6,659 nt of DNA, taken from contig JABFVX010000538.1 in the NCBI GenBank assembly GCA_013362555.1, positions 1 through 6,659 of the forward strand, read 5' to 3'. Below the pieces are notes generated by a model. That model searched no databases and was not told the origin of the DNA. It saw only the letters and a list, made by a program, of their open reading frames with translations. Source of the DNA: Mycobacteriaceae bacterium (GTDB lineage Bacteria > Actinomycetota > Actinomycetes > Mycobacteriales > Mycobacteriaceae). A program made the position numbers and the translations under genes. Positions 1 through 4,525 of this stretch are shown here, piece after piece; position 1 is the stretch's first letter, and the number at the start of each line of letters is the position of its first letter.

Positions 1-1143
1 CGGAAGCGCGGGCGTCGACGCCGGCGGGATCGCGGGACCGGGACCGGCGACAGCGCCTGCGGCAGTCGGCTCCGGCGCGGGCGGAGCCGAGGATATCGGT
101 TCTGTCGGGACGTATTCGGCGGCAGGCTGGGCAGGCTCCACATCGAGCCGATCGGGCGGGACCGTCCGGGGCTGCTCCTGGGCGTCCAGAGCGATGATCG
201 GCGGGAACTCCGAGGCGTCGACGCTGCTCCCCGCTGCCTCCGACAGCGGGTGCGCACGCGCGATCGCGGGCAGATCGGCGCTGTCCGATCCCGATTCGGC
301 GCTGGGGGCGGCCGGCTCCGCCTGCGGGTGACCCCGATGCGGCCGGTCGGGTCCGCCGCCTGACTGGTCATGCGACGCGTGCCCTCGGTGCGGTTCGGAC
401 GTCGGGTGCGACGTCGGAACCGGCGTGGAATCGTGCTGCTGCGGGCCTGGATCCGGTCCGGCGTCCGGCGGCGGGTGCGGCAGGCCGAACGGACTGCCTT
501 CCGTCCCGGGCCAGGACCCTTTCGACCACGGGTAAGTCGGGTCGATCGGCGAGTGGATGTCCGGCCCCGCCGGCTCGTCGCCCCTGCGCAATCCACCGCC
601 GCCGCCGTGCGGGACCGCGCCGTCGCCGCCGTGCGCCCACGGGTCGCGCAGGTCCAGGAGTTGGGCGATGCGGGCGAGTTCGGGCAGGGTCTGCGGTCCG
701 ATGGCACGCCTCGCCTCACCCGCGAGCTGAACGATCTCCGACTGGGCCGCGCCGACGATCGTCGTGATCTGTTCCGGGTCATCGGTTTCGCCGATGCGGC
801 CCAGCGCCCGATCGACCACGTCGAGCATGTCGGACCGGGCTTTGCGCACCCGCACCGCGATCACGCCGAAGGTCTCGCTCGCGAGCGCCAAGGCGTCGGC
901 GAGCGACCGGATGTCCGCAGGCAGCGCGGCCATCTTGTCCTGGACGGGCTGCAGGCGGGTGCTGGTCCGCACGCTGTCGTCGAATTCGCGTCGCGCCCGC
1001 GCGACCGCGTCCATGTCGAGCCGCTGCGCCCCGTCGCGGGCCCGTTCCGCCAGCGACCACCAGGATTCCGGCGGTATCGCGGGCCAGTGCGGCCCGACGA
1101 TTTTCTTCCAATATGGACTGGACTGTTGTTCCGGTGGCGCCAC
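1..1143 (-). CDS. Putative ESX-secreted protein with CpnT-like N-terminal domain and Pro-rich linker (3' end outside the window)
   Basis: GTG start, 381 codons visible, open to the left edge. Residues 10-40 (PYWKKIVGPHWPAIPPESWW then SLAERARDGAQ) are Trp/Pro-rich and match the 'W..L.G..WP......L..LA....' opening of the helical domain found at the N-terminus of CpnT-type ESX toxins. Residues 45-165 are mostly amphipathic helix, containing two Ala/Arg/Asp-rich runs and a final IGPQTLPELARIAQLLDLRDPW. From about 170 the chain turns into low-complexity linker: HGGDGAVPHGGGGG, then a Pro/Ala/Ser/Asp/Glu-rich stretch to 381. There is no Sec signal peptide or membrane segment. This layout, a secretion domain then a linker then an unseen C-terminus, is typical of polymorphic toxins exported by ESX, but the payload is not visible, so no activity can be named. 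The EspG-like gene just upstream fits a chaperone-client pair. Alternatives are a structural ESX-secreted protein or an uncharacterised WXG100-like protein. Confidence 0.72.
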   Translation of the reverse strand, partial: MAPPEQQSSPYWKKIVGPHWPAIPPESWWSLAERARDGAQRLDMDAVARARREFDDSVRTSTRLQPVQDKMAALPADIRSLADALALASETFGVIAVRVRKARSDMLDVVDRALGRIGETDDPEQITTIVGAAQSEIVQLAGEARRAIGPQTLPELARIAQLLDLRDPWAHGGDGAVPHGGGGGLRRGDEPAGPDIHSPIDPTYPWSKGSWPGTEGSPFGLPHPPPDAGPDPGPQQHDSTPVPTSHPTSEPHRGHASHDQSGGGPDRPHRGHPQAEPAAPSAESGSDSADLPAIARAHPLSEAAGSSVDASEFPPIIALDAQEQPRTVPPDRLDVEPAQPAAEYVPTEPISSAPPAPEPTAAGAVAGPGPAIPPASTPALP

Positions 1144-1146
1144 GGC

Positions 1147-1173
1147 CTACCCCCAAACACGAATCTTCATCAT
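1147..1173 (-). CDS. Possible 8-codon mini-ORF directly before, and in frame with, the secreted-protein gene
   Basis: ATG ATG ... TGG GGG TAG encodes MMKIRVWG and stops one codon before the GTG start of the next gene, in the same frame. GGGAAG (1179..1184) lies 5 bases before the first ATG and could serve as a ribosome site. It may be a leader cistron allowing termination-reinitiation at the GTG. It may instead be the true N-terminus of the downstream protein interrupted by a UAG, or chance. Nothing about the peptide suggests a function of its own. Confidence 0.3.
   Translation of the reverse strand: MMKIRVWG
1150..1154 (-). promoter_or_regulatory. Candidate ribosome binding site for the secreted-protein gene
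   Basis: A run GGGGG on the minus strand, 6 bases before the GTG at 1143..1141. It is a weak match, but an in-frame TAG at 1149..1147 excludes any longer start in this frame unless that stop is read through. The next in-frame Met codon is residue 44, which would remove most of the Trp-rich start of the domain. Confidence 0.4.
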
Positions 1174-1198
1174 GGCTTCTTCCCAACGCTGGGGCGGA

Positions 1199-1915
1199 TC
1201 AATCGAAGGCGGCGGGATCGGCGGGCGCGGTCAGCAAGGCGTGCAGAACCCGGGTGAGCAGCTCCCGGTCGACGCTGGTCGCTGTCGGCGGGCGGCCGTT
1301 GACCAGGACATACCGGCCCGAGTCTGCAAGATCTCGCCAGCCCAGCGTGCAGGCCACCGAGGTCAGCCCGGAGCCGATTCTGCGTCGCACCGAGAATTCG
1401 ATGGTGCCGACCCGGCGCGCGGGGGTGTCGAGGAACTCGCGCGCCTCGGGTCCGCTGTCGAGCAGCATCCGAACGTGCGGTCCGGCGTCGACCTCCGGCA
1501 GCGAGTGCACCACCGCCCGCGCCAGGGCGAGCGAGCTGTGCTCGGTTACCACGATGTCACCGCTGTGCGCAATGGACCGGCCGGGCAGCTGCCGCAGCAG
1601 GTAGGCGACCTCACCCCGAAAGACACCCAGCGTGCGGATCCGGCCCTGCGGGTCGTCGGGCTGCCGCAGGTCCCATCCATTGACCATGATGCGCTGGTCG
1701 GGTCGATTCAATGCCGAGAACAGCCGGTCGAACCGGCCGCCCAGCCGCTCCCGAAGCCGGCTCCTGGCGCCCTGGCTGTCGCAGTCGGCACTGCCCGCTC
1801 GCGTGATCAGGAACGGCCGCAGCACCGCCCCGTGCCACAGCAGCGTCAGGTCGTCCGCGGTCAGTTGCCAGGCGCCCGAAGCGATCCGATCCCTGGTGCC
1901 GTTCATGTCGTCCAT
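1199..1915 (-). CDS. EspG-like ESX (type VII) secretion-associated chaperone
   Basis: 238 residues, near the usual 250-280 of the family. The pattern is that of EspG proteins: an opening WQLTADDLTLLW (16-27), a mid-N-terminal RERLGGRFDRLFSALNRPDQ (55-74), a strand-rich centre with GVFRGEVAYLLRQLPG, and a C-terminal half with RRVGTIEFSVRRR (167-179), TLGWRDLADSGRYVL (190-204) and a final helix DRELLTRVLHALL. EspG proteins are cytosolic chaperones that bind ESX substrates (classically PE-PPE pairs) and pass them to the membrane ATPase. The start is ATG at 1915 or, nine bases on, ATG at 1906; neither has a strong ribosome site. An in-frame extension to 2029 was not used because it would begin in the terminator hairpin and cross the operator-like repeats. 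The secreted-protein gene begins 55 bases downstream, probably in the same operon, so that product is the likely client (inference). Confidence 0.78.
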   Translation of the reverse strand: MDDMNGTRDRIASGAWQLTADDLTLLWHGAVLRPFLITRAGSADCDSQGARSRLRERLGGRFDRLFSALNRPDQRIMVNGWDLRQPDDPQGRIRTLGVFRGEVAYLLRQLPGRSIAHSGDIVVTEHSSLALARAVVHSLPEVDAGPHVRMLLDSGPEAREFLDTPARRVGTIEFSVRRRIGSGLTSVACTLGWRDLADSGRYVLVNGRPPTATSVDRELLTRVLHALLTAPADPAAFD

Positions 1916-1934
1916 GCGCCCAGGATCGCCCCGG

Positions 1935-1953
1935 CCCCTTACGCACCCCTTAC
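1935..1953 (-). promoter_or_regulatory. Two GTAAGGGG direct repeats with 11-bp period, candidate operator/promoter region
   Basis: On the minus strand GTAAGGGG occurs at 1953..1946 and again at 1942..1935, exactly 11 bases apart, about one helical turn, so both boxes face the same side of the DNA. They lie 20 to 38 bases upstream of the likely ATG of the EspG-like gene, where a promoter for the second unit is expected. Tandem same-face boxes are typical of response-regulator sites. I could not recognise a convincing -10/-35 pair, so the promoter itself is not placed. Confidence 0.4.
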
Positions 1954-1958
1954 ATCGT

Positions 1959-1970
1959 GGGCACGTGCCC
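1959..1970. promoter_or_regulatory. 12-bp perfect palindrome, candidate operator
   Basis: GGGCACGTGCCC is a perfect dyad with a CACGTG core, 44 bases before the likely start of the EspG-like gene and just after the terminator hairpin. Dyads of this size suit a dimeric regulator, but no regulator gene is in the window and a palindrome of this composition can occur by chance in such GC-rich DNA. Confidence 0.35.
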
Positions 1971-1989
1971 TGTCTCCAGCGGTTACTGC

Positions 1990-2044
1990 CCTCCAGAATG
2001 ACCCGTGACGTGCGTTGGACGCACGTCACGGGTCATTCTGGAGG
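1990..2044 (-). terminator. Perfect 26-bp inverted repeat, probable terminator of the NACHT unit
   Basis: Arms 1990-2015 and 2019-2044 are fully complementary with a 3-base loop at 2016-2018. The outer part of the stem is A/T-containing (AGAATGA / TCATTCT) and the inner part is G/C-rich. The last two sense codons and the TGA of the NACHT gene (2033-2035) lie in the right arm. No run of T follows on either strand, so if it terminates transcription it is of the U-less hairpin type commonly predicted in GC-rich actinobacteria. Because of its symmetry it could act in either direction. It separates the NACHT unit from the EspG-like gene. A dispersed repeat element reused as a terminator is an alternative. 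Confidence 0.75.
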
Positions 2045-4525
2045 CTGAGAGCCTGGTGTGTCGGTGACGACGAGCACGATCGTCTCGGCGGGCTCCATGC
2101 GGAGCCTGCGTTGTTCCAGCAGTGTCACGCCGAGGGCGAGTTGCCGGAAGTCTTCGCCCAGGGCCGGGTTGGTCAGCACCGCACCGGCCTCGGCCGCCAG
2201 CATCAGCGCCCCGAGACGCACCAGGTGCGCCAGCGACTCGGTGATCGGGTGCTCGCGGCGCAGCACCGGCCCGATCGCCTGAACCAGCGCCTCGGACAAC
2301 ACTCGGGCGCGAGCCGAGAACACCGGCAGGTCCCGAACCAGACACCGACCGCGTTCGGCATGGGCGGGCAACTCCGCCAGATCCACGTGCCGGTGGGCTT
2401 GGACCGCGTCGGCGCTGAGTGCGAGGTTCCGCTCAGCATGCTGGAAACCGTTGCGGCTGACCCTCATACGGTGAATGCCCGCCTGGACGGAGGCCAGGGC
2501 CTGAAGCAACTGGGCAGTGGCGTCCCGGGCCAGGGGGTCGACGGGGAACGAAAGCTCGCCTGCACCAGCCAGTCGACTCGCATGCTCCGCGGAAAGCCCT
2601 ATCGCGTGCGCCAACTCGAACTCGGCCCCTGCGCCGCCCGCATCCGACAACAGCGAGCTCAGCAGCCGCAGCGTCCGCCCGAGATCGAACGATTGCAGGA
2701 TCGCGCCGTATTGGTCGAGCCACGGACTGTCGAAATACATCCCGGACCACAGCGTGACGACCCCGCCGTCCGGGCGGAGCCAATACTCGTAGTCCAGTCG
2801 GCGCAACACTGGGTTGTCGTCGAAGTCCTTGACGCCGGGAACCGCGCAGCGACCTCCGTCCAACAGCGTGTCGGCCCAGGCGGCGAAGGCCAGCGCGTCG
2901 TCGCTGCGCACCCCGACTACAGGTTGCTCCAGGTCGTCGGGGTACGGGGCGTCGGGGGTGCGCAGCCGCCCTTGCGCCTGCTCGTCGGCGGCGAAAAGCC
3001 GGTACAGCTTCGCCTGCACCGGCCCGCAGACCACGGTGCCGGCGGATGCTTCCTCGGATCGGGTGTACAGCTCGACCAACCACTGCCGAGCGATGCGGCG
3101 GCGCTGCCCGGCGTCCGCGTCGTTCACCACGGCGGCCAACGCCGTGTGGACGTCGGCCCGCAGCGCCGCCGACACGTCGACCCCGTCGATGCAGTCCGCG
3201 GCCAGACACACCGATTGCAGGCTGCCGACCTTCAGGCACTCCACCACAATCCGCGCTCGGCCAGGGGACTCGAGACGGTCGGTCAGGATCACGACGGTGT
3301 CGTGCCACCGGGGTGAATCGAGCCAGGCCGGATCGATCGGGTCGACCGGATTGTATTCTTCGGCAAGCCAATCGGCCGCGAGTTTCGCTTGCAGGACCGG
3401 CCACGCGAAACGCACTCGACTGTCCTCCCAATCCGCAGGCTCGCCCTCCAGTTCCAGGACTCCGGCGGCGACGCTGTCCCGGATCAGCGTGGTGGACTCG
3501 ACGGTTGCTGTCGCCTCCGCGACCGTCGCGCCGCCGATATCGCGAATCAGCCAGTCCAGCGCCAACTGTCTGAGCCTGCCCCGCTTCTCCCGCGGCGCAT
3601 ACAGTTCGAGCCTCGGCACTTCGAAAGCAAGGCGAGCCGGGCGAAGTCGACCGGTCAGCGCGACGTAGCGCAGGAGACCGTCGAGGAAAGCGGGGTTGCG
3701 GACCTGCCTGCGCAAGTCGGGGAAGTTGCCGATCAGACGCCAAACTTGTTCGTACACACGGCCAGCCGCGTCATGGACGCCGAACCGACTAGTCATCAGC
3801 CGCTGAATCTCGCTGTCGGAAAGCTCGGGCAGCCACAGCCGGAGCACGTCGTCGCGCAAGATGGGATCGGAGAATCCGCGGGCGGTGAGGACGAAGCAGT
3901 TGTCGGGATTGTCCTTCAATGTGCGAGACAGCCAGTCCCACACCGGAATCCGAAGGTGCGCTGGAACAGCGTCGATGTCGTCGACGAGCACGATGCAGTC
4001 GCCCCCGCGCAACCGGGGCTCCACCCACACGTCGACCGGCGCCGATCGGCCGACGGACCGGAGGCGGCCGTTGAGCAGGTCGGCAAGCGTCACGTCCGGT
4101 TCGTCGACGATCCGCTGTGCCTGCCGCCGCAGATCGACGTACACCGGAATCCGCCACCGCTCGACGCGGCCGGCGGCCACCGACCGGCAGAGGTGCTCGA
4201 GCAGCATGGTCTTGCCGCTCCCCACCGTGCCGAGCACCAGCAGCCTGCGCGCCGCCCCACCCGACAGCCAGCCCTCGATCGGCAGCCCGGGAGCCACCGT
4301 CCGGCGCCGGTCGACGAGCTCCGGCGGATACGGCATGAGGGGCACGTCGACGCGGGCATCCGCGGAGTGCGGGAAGGTGCGCACCACCCAATTCAGGTAG
4401 GCCGATTCCAGCGTGCCCCGACGTCGACCGACAATGGGGACGGCCCGCAACACCCGCTCCAGCCACCGCGGGCCGGACGCATCGTCGCGTCCGACCGAAG
4501 CCCCGAGCTCACTCGACGAGGGCAA
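2033..4525 (-). CDS. NACHT/STAND-family NTPase with altered Walker B, second of a tandem pair
   Basis: Complete gene of 830 residues, predicted soluble and cytoplasmic. Walker A is GTVGSGKT (99-106, K105/T106). Walker B is CIVLVDDIDA (177-186), where the usual DGLDE is replaced by DDIDA, so the final acidic residue is lost. The sensor-like segment is CFVLTARGF (210-218). The region that reads LTFQEFLA in the upstream paralogue is here FAWPVLQAKLAADWL (373-387). An FGE/SUMF1-like stretch PVVGVRSDDALAFAAW...GGRCAVP spans about 535-563. The C-terminus (RQLALGVTLLEQRR...ETIVLVV) matches that of the upstream gene. TTG is chosen as start because GAGGTG lies 7 bases upstream; no ATG or GTG in this frame lies closer than residue 25. 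The 17-base overlap with the preceding gene implies one mRNA and coupled translation. Whether it hydrolyses ATP or mainly binds nucleotide is open; a regulatory or partner role to the upstream NTPase is an inference. The stop codon sits inside the terminator hairpin. Confidence 0.87.
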   Translation of the reverse strand: MPSSSELGASVGRDDASGPRWLERVLRAVPIVGRRRGTLESAYLNWVVRTFPHSADARVDVPLMPYPPELVDRRRTVAPGLPIEGWLSGGAARRLLVLGTVGSGKTMLLEHLCRSVAAGRVERWRIPVYVDLRRQAQRIVDEPDVTLADLLNGRLRSVGRSAPVDVWVEPRLRGGDCIVLVDDIDAVPAHLRIPVWDWLSRTLKDNPDNCFVLTARGFSDPILRDDVLRLWLPELSDSEIQRLMTSRFGVHDAAGRVYEQVWRLIGNFPDLRRQVRNPAFLDGLLRYVALTGRLRPARLAFEVPRLELYAPREKRGRLRQLALDWLIRDIGGATVAEATATVESTTLIRDSVAAGVLELEGEPADWEDSRVRFAWPVLQAKLAADWLAEEYNPVDPIDPAWLDSPRWHDTVVILTDRLESPGRARIVVECLKVGSLQSVCLAADCIDGVDVSAALRADVHTALAAVVNDADAGQRRRIARQWLVELYTRSEEASAGTVVCGPVQAKLYRLFAADEQAQGRLRTPDAPYPDDLEQPVVGVRSDDALAFAAWADTLLDGGRCAVPGVKDFDDNPVLRRLDYEYWLRPDGGVVTLWSGMYFDSPWLDQYGAILQSFDLGRTLRLLSSLLSDAGGAGAEFELAHAIGLSAEHASRLAGAGELSFPVDPLARDATAQLLQALASVQAGIHRMRVSRNGFQHAERNLALSADAVQAHRHVDLAELPAHAERGRCLVRDLPVFSARARVLSEALVQAIGPVLRREHPITESLAHLVRLGALMLAAEAGAVLTNPALGEDFRQLALGVTLLEQRRLRMEPAETIVLVVTDTPGSQPPE

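Noticed and set aside
100..114. YVPTE at residues 344-348 of the effector, matching the ESX signal pattern YxxxD/E
   Set aside because: It sits in a Pro-rich disordered linker and not after a helical hairpin, where the ESX signal normally lies. One match in a linker of this composition is weak evidence.
779..1186. Minus-strand open frame of 135 codons starting at an ATG in the EspG-effector gap
   Set aside because: It is offset from the effector frame and is Arg/Gly/Ala-rich. The GTG-initiated frame in the same place has a sensible Trp-rich helical domain and stays open to the window edge.
370..1257. Plus-strand open frame of 295 codons
   Set aside because: It lies antisense to the effector gene and is very rich in Arg, Pro and Gly, as expected of a shadow frame in GC-rich DNA. 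It has no recognisable domain.
1916..2029. N-terminal extension of the EspG-like gene with a CPRCKGC motif that resembles a zinc knuckle
   Set aside because: This frame would start inside the hairpin and translate the palindrome and the operator-like repeats. EspG proteins begin near the WxLTxxDL motif, so the cysteine motif is taken as chance.
2015..3316. Plus-strand open frame of 433 codons
   Set aside because: Antisense to the 830-residue NACHT gene, whose frame carries Walker A and other family motifs. The plus frame starts inside the terminator hairpin and shows no domain.
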